Below are positions 16,000-23,145 of a stretch of 34,936 nt of DNA, piece after piece (the stretch's first letter is position 1; every line of letters begins with the position of its first letter). The position numbers and the translations under genes are program-made. Where the stretch lies: the NCBI GenBank assembly GCA_028277365.1, contig JANQGK010000146.1, positions 1 to 34,936 of the forward strand. Reading direction: 5' to 3'. The notes beneath the pieces were generated by a model. It made no database searches. It was given only the letters and a program-made list of their open reading frames with translations, and was not told the origin of the DNA. The stretch is from Halieaceae bacterium (GTDB taxonomy: Bacteria; Pseudomonadota; Gammaproteobacteria; Pseudomonadales; Halieaceae).

Positions 16000-16013
16000 G
16001 TCGCACCGAAGCC

Positions 16014-16132
16014 GCACGCGCGATACGCGGGGTCTTTCCGGGACGCGCTAACAGCATGACGTCCCTGTCTCGCTCGGCTGCGGCCGTCCTGGCCGCAGAC
16101 GGTCCCGGAAAGACCCCACGCACCGCGCGCGC
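16014..16132 (-). repeat. Structured repeat element, copy 1 (core in minus orientation)
   Basis: The element has long complementary arms around a conserved core. The inner arms are a perfect 16-bp inverted repeat, GGGGTCTTTCCGGGAC (16029-16044) and its complement (16102-16117). The stem extends another 15 positions to 16014/16132 if the RNA is read from the minus strand, where the four non-Watson-Crick positions (16028/16118, 16025/16121, 16023/16123, 16016/16130) all become G-U pairs. Inside, CTGCGGCC (16078-16085) and GGCCGCAG (16091-16098) form an 8-bp hairpin with a 5-base loop. The remaining core (16045-16077, minus-strand motif CCGAGCGAGACAGGGA) is shared with copy 2. The arms are unrelated to those of copy 2. 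I do not recognise it as a named family. Confidence 0.75.
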
Positions 16133-16190
16133 TCTGTCCGAGTTGCGCTAGGAATTGCCCTCTGTTTCCTGCTCGCTGGAGTTTTGCAAG

Positions 16191-16325
16191 GTACGAGGGC
16201 GTGAGCTGTGCCTGCCTTCTCCCAGGACCGTCGACGGCCAGGGACGGCCGTCGCCGAGCGAGACAGGGATGTCATGCTTGTAGCGTGTCCGGGGAGAAGG
16301 CAGGCACAGATTGCGCCCGCCCTAC
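16191..16325 (+). repeat. Structured repeat element, copy 2 (core in plus orientation)
   Basis: The core at 16229-16285 is nearly identical to the reverse complement of copy 1. The inner arms are CTGTGCCTGCCTTCTCCC (16206-16223) and its exact complement (16292-16309), continued by GGAC/GTCC after one mismatch. The stem can be extended outward to about 16191/16325 with a bulge and two G-U pairs in plus-strand RNA (16202/16313 and 16203/16312). The inner hairpin is CGACGGCC-AGGGAC-GGCCGTCG (16232-16253). Relative to copy 1, two adjacent base pairs of this hairpin have changed on both sides, keeping pairing. The two copies sit head to head 58 bases apart between convergent genes. Confidence 0.75.
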
Positions 16326-16388
16326 GGAGCAACAAACAGATGTAGAGGAGTTATCAGGGCAGAAGTAAGGAGTGCTCTGGGAAGAGCT

Positions 16389-16410
16389 CAGGTGCCGCGT
16401 GCGGCACCTG
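16389..16410 (-). terminator. 22-bp perfect palindrome downstream of the IDH-like gene
   Basis: CAGGTGCCGC (16389-16398) and GCGGCACCTG (16401-16410) are exact complements separated by two bases, about 20 bases past the minus-strand stop codon. On the minus strand it is followed by AGCTCTTCC, not a clear T-run. A terminator or transcript-end hairpin for the minus-strand gene is the likeliest role. Confidence 0.45.
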
Positions 16411-16429
16411 GGGACAGGACGGCGGGTGA

Positions 16430-17407
16430 TCAGCTCACGCAGGTGAGGGTGGCGCGGCCGGGTATGCGGGTGCGTTGTACGCCGTAGTCCACCGGAGTCA
16501 GGCGGGAGGGCTTCTGGCCCAGTCGGGCGGTGATGGCGTCCAGCATGGCGGTGTCGCCGACCTGCGTGGTATAGGGGTTGAGGATGGAAAGAGCGTCGGT
16601 GTGTACGCCGTCCTCAAACGTCTTCAGCACCGCGTTGTGCAGGCAGGCGGCGACGCCGGGTTTGCCGACGGCCACCAGCAACCAGCTCAGGGCCAGCACC
16701 ATGGCACCCGGTTCTACCGGTGCGCCCTGCTGGCTGTTTTCGTGAGCAAACCACAGTTTGTTGCGGCCGGCCTCGATCTTACAGGCCAGTGCCTCACAAC
16801 CGTTGAGTCCGATAGCCGCCGCAGCAAACAGCGGCGCCAGGTCACTGGGAACCACCAGTACCGGCATCCGTTCGCTGGATTTCACCAGATCGGTCATGAC
16901 CTCGGCGGCGTCCAGCAGGCGGACATCCGCCTCGGGAAGCTGCCCCTGCAGGCCGCGGTAGGCCAGCAGGTGGTCAACTGCGACGATCTGCGGCTGGGCT
17001 GGTAACACTCGACGCAGCAGCATGCTCAGGGAGCGGCACAGCGGCTCGTCAATATTCTCGGGCAGGCCGACGATCAGGGTGTTGAGGTCCGGCGCCAGTC
17101 CCCTGATGACCCCCGGCAGGCCTGCCACCGGCGTCAGGCTGAAGCCCGGCTTGGCCAGGGCCTGCAATTCGGGGAAGGCACGGGTGGACAGCTCAAACCC
17201 ATGGCGGCCACGGCTCCGGAAAGAGGCATCGCCGGCACGTTCCAGGGTAAGGCCGGCGCCCGCGGCCCTGAGCAGGTTCAGTAGTCGGTTGGGATAGGCC
17301 CGGGCGATGCCGTGGCTGGTGACCTTGAATGGCCCGGGGTCTGGGGCAGCAACCAGCTTGAGCTGCGGGTTGTTGCCGTCCGGGGTATCGTGGCAAAGCT
17401 GTGACAT
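16430..17407 (-). CDS. Degenerate isocitrate/isopropylmalate dehydrogenase-like protein
   Basis: A 325-residue protein whose C-terminal half can be followed along the isocitrate/isopropylmalate dehydrogenase fold: 'PSDLAPLFAAAAIGLNG' matches the '(I)VSDLxAGLxGGLG' region, 'HENSQQGAPVEPGAMVLALSWLL' matches 'VHGSAPDIAG..ANPxAxxLSxxMLL', and 'NAVLKTFEDGVHTDAL..VGDTAMLDAITARL' matches the last helices. The catalytic parts are not recognisable. There is no GDGIGPE start, no RxxLxLxxxxRP substrate loop, and HGSAPD reads HENSQQG, so NAD and isocitrate binding are doubtful. It may be a regulatory or structural pseudoenzyme. The start at 17407 has a GGAGCGAG ribosome site. It is a lone minus-strand gene, convergent with the DAB operon. 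Confidence 0.7.
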   Translation of the reverse strand: MSQLCHDTPDGNNPQLKLVAAPDPGPFKVTSHGIARAYPNRLLNLLRAAGAGLTLERAGDASFRSRGRHGFELSTRAFPELQALAKPGFSLTPVAGLPGVIRGLAPDLNTLIVGLPENIDEPLCRSLSMLLRRVLPAQPQIVAVDHLLAYRGLQGQLPEADVRLLDAAEVMTDLVKSSERMPVLVVPSDLAPLFAAAAIGLNGCEALACKIEAGRNKLWFAHENSQQGAPVEPGAMVLALSWLLVAVGKPGVAACLHNAVLKTFEDGVHTDALSILNPYTTQVGDTAMLDAITARLGQKPSRLTPVDYGVQRTRIPGRATLTCVS

Positions 17408-17433
17408 AGGGGCTCGCTCCGAAAAAGAATGAA

Positions 17434-17509
17434 GCTAAACTTAGCGCCCGTATATCCTTCTGTGAAATTGATTATTTCGCGCTGACCGTTCACTAAATGT
17501 GAACGTTCA
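17434..17509 (-). promoter_or_regulatory. Palindrome-rich control region of the IDH-like gene
   Basis: Three dyads lie in this short gap: GCTAAACTTAGC (17434-17445), GTTCAC-TAAAT-GTGAAC (17488-17504) and the perfect 10-mer TGAACGTTCA (17500-17509). The last two overlap each other and the last covers the stop codon of the upstream TPR gene (17507-17509). They look like repressor operators, but no promoter boxes can be placed with confidence. Confidence 0.4.
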
Positions 17510-18733
17510 TTCCGGTGGAACTTTATCCGGCTCGACCATCTGGCGGGTGGCGATTCCCTGCCGCAGAATCTTCTGTTTTTCGCTGTATACCTGGCGCGCG
17601 ACCTGGTTCTCAGTGATCTGCTCCGCCTCGGCAAAGGCGGCGCTGGCCTTGCTGCTGTCGCCTGCGCGGACATAGGCGAGCCCCAGCAGGCGATGGAAGT
17701 GTTCGTCGTTCTCGCGTATGCGAATCGCGGCCTTTAGTTCGGAGATAGCGGTTTCATAGTCGCCACTGTAGTAGGCGCTTTCGGCCAGTTCGTAGCGGTA
17801 ATAGGGATTCTGGAGGCGGAAGCGCAGCACCCGCTCCTGGAATATCTCCGCCAACTCCTCCTCGCCGATGCGCTGATAGTAGCGTGCCAGATTGCCCTCA
17901 GCCGTGTGATCGTTGGCGAGCTCAACGGCGTGTAACCAGGCGGCCTCGGCGCGCTTGTCGTCGTGAACCCGGCTGTACAGCACCCCCAGGTTGGTCCAGA
18001 ACCAGGACTCCTTGTTGGCGAGGGTGATGGCCTCTTGCAGGTGCAGGTAGGCGAGATCGTAGCGCTCTCCCATGATCCAGTAGACGCCCATATTGTTGTG
18101 ATACTGGGAGAGGGCAGCGCGGTCGCTGATGCGTTTGGCATCGTATAGCTCCACCTGAGTGGGGTTCAGGTTGAAGTCGATAAAGTACTCACCCTCCAGA
18201 TTCAGGTCGACGAAAGCACTGATGTGGCGGTTGTAGACCCAGGTATCGCCACGGCGTTCCCAGTTGTGGGGAACGTCGACCTCCTGGTAGACCACGTCCA
18301 GGCCCGCTTCCCGCGCCAGCGCGACGAACAGGTTGGTAAACGCCAGGCAGTTCCCCTGGCGGGCGTGAAAGGTCTCCTGGGCGGTGTAGGTCTTGAAGTT
18401 GTCGTACTCGATTACCGTGTTATCACCCAGCAATCCGCGAAGAATATTGTTGAGCACCACGCGCTGCGAACCGCTGCGGGCCTGCACATCGTCCAGGAAG
18501 GCGTGCATATCATCGTCGAGTGCCAGCGGGTCTACCGGGGGCAGCCGGTCGACATCACCGCGGGTGTAGAAGGGCGCCCGCTCCGGCACCAGTTCTTCCG
18601 GCGTGTAGTGCATCCGCACCGTGTCGGGGATACCTCCGGCGCAGGCACAGAGCAGTGCGGCGAGGGCAGGGACCGCCAATCGCTGGACGTAACGTCCGGC
18701 GGAAGATAGGGCTTCGAATCGTTGTTGGTGCAT
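17507..18733 (-). CDS. Lipoprotein with transglutaminase-like protease fold and TPR repeats
   Basis: A 408-residue exported protein. Its N-terminus (RLAVPALAALLCACAGG) is a lipoprotein signal peptide with a plausible lipobox cysteine. A transglutaminase-like domain follows, with a candidate catalytic triad: Cys in ARQGNCLAFTNL (near residue 128), His in YNRHISAFVDL (near 169) and Asp in FIDFNLNP (near 185). The second half (about 205-390) is a run of TPR helices (for example 'NNMGVYWIMGERYDLAYLHLQEA' and 'AYYSGDYETAISELKAA'). Such proteins are membrane-anchored periplasmic cysteine hydrolases or transferases with a protein-binding tail; the substrate is unknown. It is divergent from the TPR-TonB genes across 307 bases. 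The ribosome site is weak. Confidence 0.8.
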   Translation of the reverse strand: MHQQRFEALSSAGRYVQRLAVPALAALLCACAGGIPDTVRMHYTPEELVPERAPFYTRGDVDRLPPVDPLALDDDMHAFLDDVQARSGSQRVVLNNILRGLLGDNTVIEYDNFKTYTAQETFHARQGNCLAFTNLFVALAREAGLDVVYQEVDVPHNWERRGDTWVYNRHISAFVDLNLEGEYFIDFNLNPTQVELYDAKRISDRAALSQYHNNMGVYWIMGERYDLAYLHLQEAITLANKESWFWTNLGVLYSRVHDDKRAEAAWLHAVELANDHTAEGNLARYYQRIGEEELAEIFQERVLRFRLQNPYYRYELAESAYYSGDYETAISELKAAIRIRENDEHFHRLLGLAYVRAGDSSKASAAFAEAEQITENQVARQVYSEKQKILRQGIATRQMVEPDKVPPE

Positions 18734-19040
18734 GGTTTGCCTGTCGGGCGGTGCCTGACGACGATGCGGTTTACACTGCCTCGACCCGGTCAGGCAGCAG
18801 GCGCTCGCCCGCTCCTGTCATTATCGTTGTCCCCGCATGATGCCGCGCGTCGCCCATCAGCACAAGCCGCCACCGGCAGGGTGCTGAATGCTTGGACATT
18901 GAATCCGCGCCCGAATTCCGGTAGTAATTTGTGTTTCCGGGTTTGCATACGCCATGCCGCCGGTTCAAGAGGCTGATTAAACGGCCCAAGGTGGCGGGCG
19001 GGCAGAACCTGGCGGTGGGAAAATCGGGTCAGCGGACAGC
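18734..19040. other. Divergent intergenic region with one long-spaced inverted repeat
   Basis: This 307-base gap separates the TPR-transglutaminase lipoprotein gene (minus) from the first TPR-TonB gene (plus). The only clear structure is TGCCTGAC (18752-18759) and its complement GTCAGGCA (18789-18796), 29 bases apart, just upstream of the minus-strand gene. No convincing promoter hexamers, RNA gene or ORF were found. Confidence 0.5.
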
Positions 19041-20402
19041 ATGGGACGAGCGCGTCATCACAGCCTCCAGATCAAAGCAGGGCGGGTCGTCCGCGGCAGC
19101 TGGGCTGCCCTGATGCTGTTCTGCTGCAGCACTGCGCTGGCCGAGGCGCCTATTGTCTCCTCCCACTCAGTATCCCCGGAGTTCCCGCCGGCCACTACCT
19201 ATGGCTCCACCATGTACCGCAACGATGACCCGCGAACCCACTACGAACCCCGGCGCTTCATGCCTATCGACGTCAGCGCCCCCGCTGAGGTGCTGTTGCA
19301 GCAACTGTGGCTGACTGAGAACAAGGTCGGCGCCTACGCGTCAGAGCTGGTGCCGGAGCTGCGGGAGCTGGGAGCGGCCCTGTTCGCCGACGGCCAGTAC
19401 CCTGATGCCATCGATACCTACCGCCGCGCCATCCATCTGCTGCGTGTCAACGAGGGCCTCAATACCGAGGACCAGACTGGCATGGTGGAGCAGCTGATCG
19501 AAGCCTACTACGAGATCGGCGACTTCATCTCCGCGGACGATCAGCAGCAATACCTGTTCCGGGTGCGAAAACAGCACCTCGATCCCAGCGATCCGGAGAT
19601 GCTGGCCGCGGTCGAGCAGCTCGCCGACTGGCATCGTACCGCCTACCTCAGCCAGTTAGATCGATTTCGCTACCCGCGCATCGTCGATCTGATCGACCTG
19701 TACGCTGATATGGCGGACGCTGTGGAGGACGATGAAGGCGAGTTGAGCCGCAACCGCTTGCCCTATCTCGAAGGCAAGCTGCGCACGGAATACCTGCTTT
19801 CGGTCTACCCGGGTGAGAGCGAGGAACCGCTGCAGGTGGAAGCCGAGCAGCGCAACAATGCAGACCTGCCCGACCTCAAGAAGCTGCGCTTTGTAGGGTT
19901 TCGTAGCGACAACTACCGCCATGGATTGGGGACCATTCGCGAGATGCGCAAGATCCTCGAGAGCGACCCCAACACCCCGGCGCGGGAGATTGCCGAGGTG
20001 ATGGTGAGGCAGGGGGACTGGTACCAGTGGCACCGTCGCTACGCCCAGGCGATCCGCCTGTATCGCAGCGCTTGGGAGGCGATGAGCGGGCAGCCGGACG
20101 CCGACAACTGGCGCCAGGCGCACTTCAGCAATCCGCTGGAGTTGCCCTCTGAAGTCGTGTTCCAGCCCGGTCGCATGCCCCTGCGCCTGTACCACGGCGC
20201 CGAAGTCCGTGCCCGGTTTGCGGTCACCCGGCACGGTGAGGCTCATGACATCGAGATTCTGTCCCCAGATCGTGCGGACGACCAGCCGGCGGTCACGCGG
20301 GGTTACAAGTACCTGCGTGATATGCGCTTCCGCCCGAGGCTGGAAGAGGGTGCGGTGGTCACTGCCGCGCCCATTGAACGCACTTACAGCATCCGCTATT
20401 GA
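19041..20402 (+). CDS. Periplasmic TPR protein with TonB-like C-terminal domain, copy A
   Basis: A 453-residue exported protein. A signal peptide lies at about residues 15-36 (VRGSWAALMLFCCSTALAEA). The middle has TPR-like helical repeats (AALFADGQYPDAIDTYRRAIHLLRVNEG, about 113-140, and further helices to about 360). The last 65 residues (VRARFAVTRHGEAHDIEILSP...YLRDMRFRPRLEEG) resemble the TonB C-terminal domain, which in TonB contacts the TonB box of outer-membrane receptors. Unlike true TonB it has no proline-rich linker and probably no retained membrane anchor. It is followed at once by a paralogue. With a TonB-dependent receptor in the same neighbourhood, a periplasmic receptor-interaction role is a reasonable inference, not shown. 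Confidence 0.78.
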   Translation: MGRARHHSLQIKAGRVVRGSWAALMLFCCSTALAEAPIVSSHSVSPEFPPATTYGSTMYRNDDPRTHYEPRRFMPIDVSAPAEVLLQQLWLTENKVGAYASELVPELRELGAALFADGQYPDAIDTYRRAIHLLRVNEGLNTEDQTGMVEQLIEAYYEIGDFISADDQQQYLFRVRKQHLDPSDPEMLAAVEQLADWHRTAYLSQLDRFRYPRIVDLIDLYADMADAVEDDEGELSRNRLPYLEGKLRTEYLLSVYPGESEEPLQVEAEQRNNADLPDLKKLRFVGFRSDNYRHGLGTIREMRKILESDPNTPAREIAEVMVRQGDWYQWHRRYAQAIRLYRSAWEAMSGQPDADNWRQAHFSNPLELPSEVVFQPGRMPLRLYHGAEVRARFAVTRHGEAHDIEILSPDRADDQPAVTRGYKYLRDMRFRPRLEEGAVVTAAPIERTYSIRY

Positions 20403-20479
20403 TCCCGGCCTCCGGGATGGGGTCTGCGGACGGGTGGCCGGCTGGCGCAAATGCGCTTCAGTGGCCGGGAGGGTGTAAA

Positions 20480-21868
20480 ATGTCCATTATGGGAAGAGAA
20501 GCCATGCGCCGTGTCAGCGACAGCTCGCTGCTTGTCCCCCCGCCAGGGCAGCGCTGCAACGTGGGCCTTGCCGCCATGTTGTGCCTGACCTTGACCGCAC
20601 AATCACCTTCAGCGGCAGCTTCTGCCACCCTGGCCCCCGCCCCGGAGGCCTCGACCGCCACGACCTATGGCGCCACCGTCTACCGCAACGACGATTTGCA
20701 TGGCCGCTACGAGTCCACGCACATCGTTCCCGATGATGTTACTGCGCCCACCGAAGTGCTCCTGCAGCAGCTCTGGCTCAAGGAAAACGACGTTGGCGCC
20801 TACGCGCCAGAGCTCGCACCAGCGCTGCGCGAGCTGGGAGCGGCGCTGTTTATCGACGGTCAGTATCCCGATGCCATCGCCGCCTATCGGCGCGCCATTC
20901 ATTTACTGCGGGTGAACGAGGGGCTCAACACCCCGTTGCAGACGGCTATGGTGCAGCAGCTCGTTGAGGCCTATGTTGAGATGGGTGACTACGTGGCCGC
21001 CGACGACCAGCAGCGCTATCTGTATCGCATTCGCAAGCAGCACCTCGCTGCTGACGACCCGGAGATGCTCGAAGCGGTCGAGCAGCTGGCCCATTGGCAT
21101 CGCTCGGCCTACCTGAGTCAGTTTGATCGCCTGCGCTACCCGCGCATCGTCGAGCTGTTTGACCTGTATGCCGAGGCGGCGGACGAGGTGGAGGCTCTGC
21201 AGGGGAACAAGAGCCGTGCGCGCCTGCCCTACCTGAAAGGCAAGCTGCGTACCGCTTACCTGCTGTCCGTCTACCCCGGTGAAGAAGAGCTGCCGCCCGA
21301 GGATAAAGCGCAGCAGCGCGACAACTCCAACACGTCCGACGTTACCCGCTTGCGCTTCAATGCCTTCGGCGCTGACAACTTCCGCCGCGGGCTGGCGGCG
21401 ATCCGGGAAATGCGCGGTATCCTGGAGCACGACCCGGAGACCAGGCCGTCGGATATCGCTGATCTACTCGTGATGAAGGGTGACTGGTACCAGTGGCACC
21501 AGCGCTTCGCGCAGGCTGTGGATATGTACGAGGCGGCCTGGGACGCGGTAGAGGGCGACCCGGGTGCCGGCAACTGGCGGCGGGCCAACTTTCAAAACCC
21601 GCGTGAACTGCCCGCGGGGCGCGTTTTCCAGCCGGGCCGAATGCCGGTGCGGCTGTACTACGACGCCGATGTCCATGTACGCTTTGCAGTGTCGCGAATC
21701 GGTCTGGCCCGGGATATTGAAATTCTCGCCCCGGACCGGACCGACAACCAATCCGCGGTGACGCGTGGCTACAAGTACCTGCGCTCCATGCGCTTCCGCC
21801 CCCGGCTCGAGGATGGCGAGGTGGTGGCGACCGAGTCGGTGGAGCGCATCTACAACCTTCGTTACTGA
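20480..21868 (+). CDS. Periplasmic TPR protein with TonB-like C-terminal domain, copy B
   Basis: A 462-residue paralogue of the preceding gene, about 60 per cent identical by eye, with the same order: signal peptide (about residues 24-48, ending SAAASA), ATTYG-x-YRNDD start of the mature part, TPR helices, and a TonB-like C-terminus (VRFAVSRIGLARDIEILAPDR...LRSMRFRPRLEDGEVV). The frame is open from 20399, but ATG 20480 is chosen because it has a strong ribosome site (GGGAGGG) and gives a sensible signal peptide. The 77-base gap to copy A and shared order show a tandem duplication. It is followed after 31 bases by the TPR-hydroxylase gene, so copies A and B and that enzyme form one transcription unit. 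Confidence 0.78.
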   Translation: MSIMGREAMRRVSDSSLLVPPPGQRCNVGLAAMLCLTLTAQSPSAAASATLAPAPEASTATTYGATVYRNDDLHGRYESTHIVPDDVTAPTEVLLQQLWLKENDVGAYAPELAPALRELGAALFIDGQYPDAIAAYRRAIHLLRVNEGLNTPLQTAMVQQLVEAYVEMGDYVAADDQQRYLYRIRKQHLAADDPEMLEAVEQLAHWHRSAYLSQFDRLRYPRIVELFDLYAEAADEVEALQGNKSRARLPYLKGKLRTAYLLSVYPGEEELPPEDKAQQRDNSNTSDVTRLRFNAFGADNFRRGLAAIREMRGILEHDPETRPSDIADLLVMKGDWYQWHQRFAQAVDMYEAAWDAVEGDPGAGNWRRANFQNPRELPAGRVFQPGRMPVRLYYDADVHVRFAVSRIGLARDIEILAPDRTDNQSAVTRGYKYLRSMRFRPRLEDGEVVATESVERIYNLRY

Positions 21869-21899
21869 TAACACCTGAGAGAAAGGGACAACAGCAGCC

Positions 21900-23078
21900 T
21901 TGTCGTCTGATCAGCAAGTGACGCCCCAGTCGCTGATTTCCACTGCGATTGCCACGCTCAGGCGCGGCGATGGCGAGGGTGCGCTGGAGCAGCTCAACGA
22001 GGCGGCCCGCCGCTACCCGGCAGACCCCAACGTCAAACTCAACCTGGCCATGGTGCTGCGCACCCAGGGCGACCTGCCCGGGGCGATACGGGCGCTGGAC
22101 GCGGCCCTGGCCGTCGAGCCCTATTTTTTCATGGCGCTGATTTCCAAGGGCGCAGTCCTGGAACAGATGGGTCGCGTCCGCCAGGCGGCGCAGGTTTACG
22201 GCAATGCCCTGCGAATTGCGCCACCGCTGGAGCAAACTCCGCCGGCGCTGCAGGAACAGCTACGCAAGGCCCGTACCCTGGTCGACAGCCAGTCCGTCCA
22301 ACTGCGCGACCACTTGCGGGAACGGCTGGGCGAGCTGCTGGCGCGCAACAGCGGCGAAGCCCTGGGCCGGGTTAACGAGGCGGTGGACCTGATAGCCGGC
22401 GTCCAGCCCCGTGTTTACCACTCGGAATCCATTCAACTGCAGGTGCCGCGGCTGCCGGCCATTCCCTTCTTTGAGCGGGAGTATTTCCCCTGGCTGCCGA
22501 AACTGGAAGCGGCCACCGAGGTGATTCGAGCGGAGCTGGCGGCCCTGCTGGAAGAGGGTATGCCGGGCTTTGCACCGTACATCCAGTACAAGCCGGGCAC
22601 TCCGGAGAACCAGTTCGCCGAACTCAATCACAACGAGCGCTGGAGCTCCCTGTGGCTGTGGAAAGACGGTGTGCCCCAGGAAGAGCCCATGGCACGCTGC
22701 CCGGAGACCACCGCCGTGCTGTCAGAGCTGCCGCTCGCGGACCAGCCGGGGTTTGCGCCTACCGCCCTGTTTTCCGCGCTGGCGCCGCATACCCGTATCC
22801 CGCCACATACCGGTTCCACCAACTCGCGACTGCTGGTGCACCTGCCGCTGGTGCTGCCCGGTCCGGCGGGTTTTCGGGTTGGCGGTGAAACGCGGGAGTG
22901 GAAGCTAGGTGAGGCCTGGGCCTTCGACGACACGATCGAGCACGAGGCCTGGAATGACGCCGATGAAACCCGCGTCATCATGATCTTCGATATCTGGAAC
23001 CCGCTGCTGTCGGCTGAGGAGCGCGATCTTGTATCGGCGCTGCTGCGAGAGCAGAGCCATTGGCTGGGGGAAGACTGA
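21900..23078 (+). CDS. TPR-fused aspartyl/asparaginyl beta-hydroxylase-like dioxygenase
   Basis: A 392-residue cytosolic protein. Residues about 12-110 are TPR repeats (LEQLNEAARRYPADPNVKLNLAMVLRTQGDLPGAIRALDAAL). Residues about 195-375 match the aspartyl/asparaginyl beta-hydroxylase (LpxO-like) fold: 'RIPPHTGSTNSRLLVHLPLVLP' (first iron His near 301 and 2-oxoglutarate-contacting residues), 'WAFDDTIEHEAWNDADETRVIMIFDIWNP' (second His near 347, Arg near 357). Family members hydroxylate Asp/Asn in proteins or fatty chains of lipid A using Fe(II), O2 and 2-oxoglutarate. The TPR fusion favours a protein target. The start is TTG 21900, with AAAGGGA rather far upstream; a GTG six codons later is an alternative. 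It converges on the sulfotransferase gene. Confidence 0.82.
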   Translation: MSSDQQVTPQSLISTAIATLRRGDGEGALEQLNEAARRYPADPNVKLNLAMVLRTQGDLPGAIRALDAALAVEPYFFMALISKGAVLEQMGRVRQAAQVYGNALRIAPPLEQTPPALQEQLRKARTLVDSQSVQLRDHLRERLGELLARNSGEALGRVNEAVDLIAGVQPRVYHSESIQLQVPRLPAIPFFEREYFPWLPKLEAATEVIRAELAALLEEGMPGFAPYIQYKPGTPENQFAELNHNERWSSLWLWKDGVPQEEPMARCPETTAVLSELPLADQPGFAPTALFSALAPHTRIPPHTGSTNSRLLVHLPLVLPGPAGFRVGGETREWKLGEAWAFDDTIEHEAWNDADETRVIMIFDIWNPLLSAEERDLVSALLREQSHWLGED

Positions 23079-23084
23079 AGCGCT

Positions 23085-23134
23085 AACGGCGAGATGCTGC
23101 CGTTGAGTTGCTACCTGTGAGGCACATCCTGTGC
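23085..23134. terminator. Weak hairpins in the convergent gap
   Basis: AACGGC (23085-23090) pairs with GCCGTT (23099-23104), and GCACA (23122-23126) pairs with TGTGC (23130-23134). Neither has a T-run. They sit between two convergent genes and could be weak transcript ends. Confidence 0.25.
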
Positions 23135-23145
23135 ACCGGCGCGCG

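Larger units (their letters stand above)
15943..16429. other. Gene-free convergent interval between the DAB operon and the IDH-like gene
   Basis: This 487-base stretch holds, in order, the DAB operon terminator, the two inverted structured repeats, about 60 bases with nothing recognised, and the palindrome at 16389-16410. Short open frames across the repeats (for example 16048-16335 minus) are by-products of the palindromes and have no ribosome sites or protein-like composition. Confidence 0.7.

Noticed and set aside
16048-16335. Small open frames across the repeat pair
   Set aside because: They arise from the stop-poor GC-rich palindromes, appear on both strands, and have no ribosome sites.
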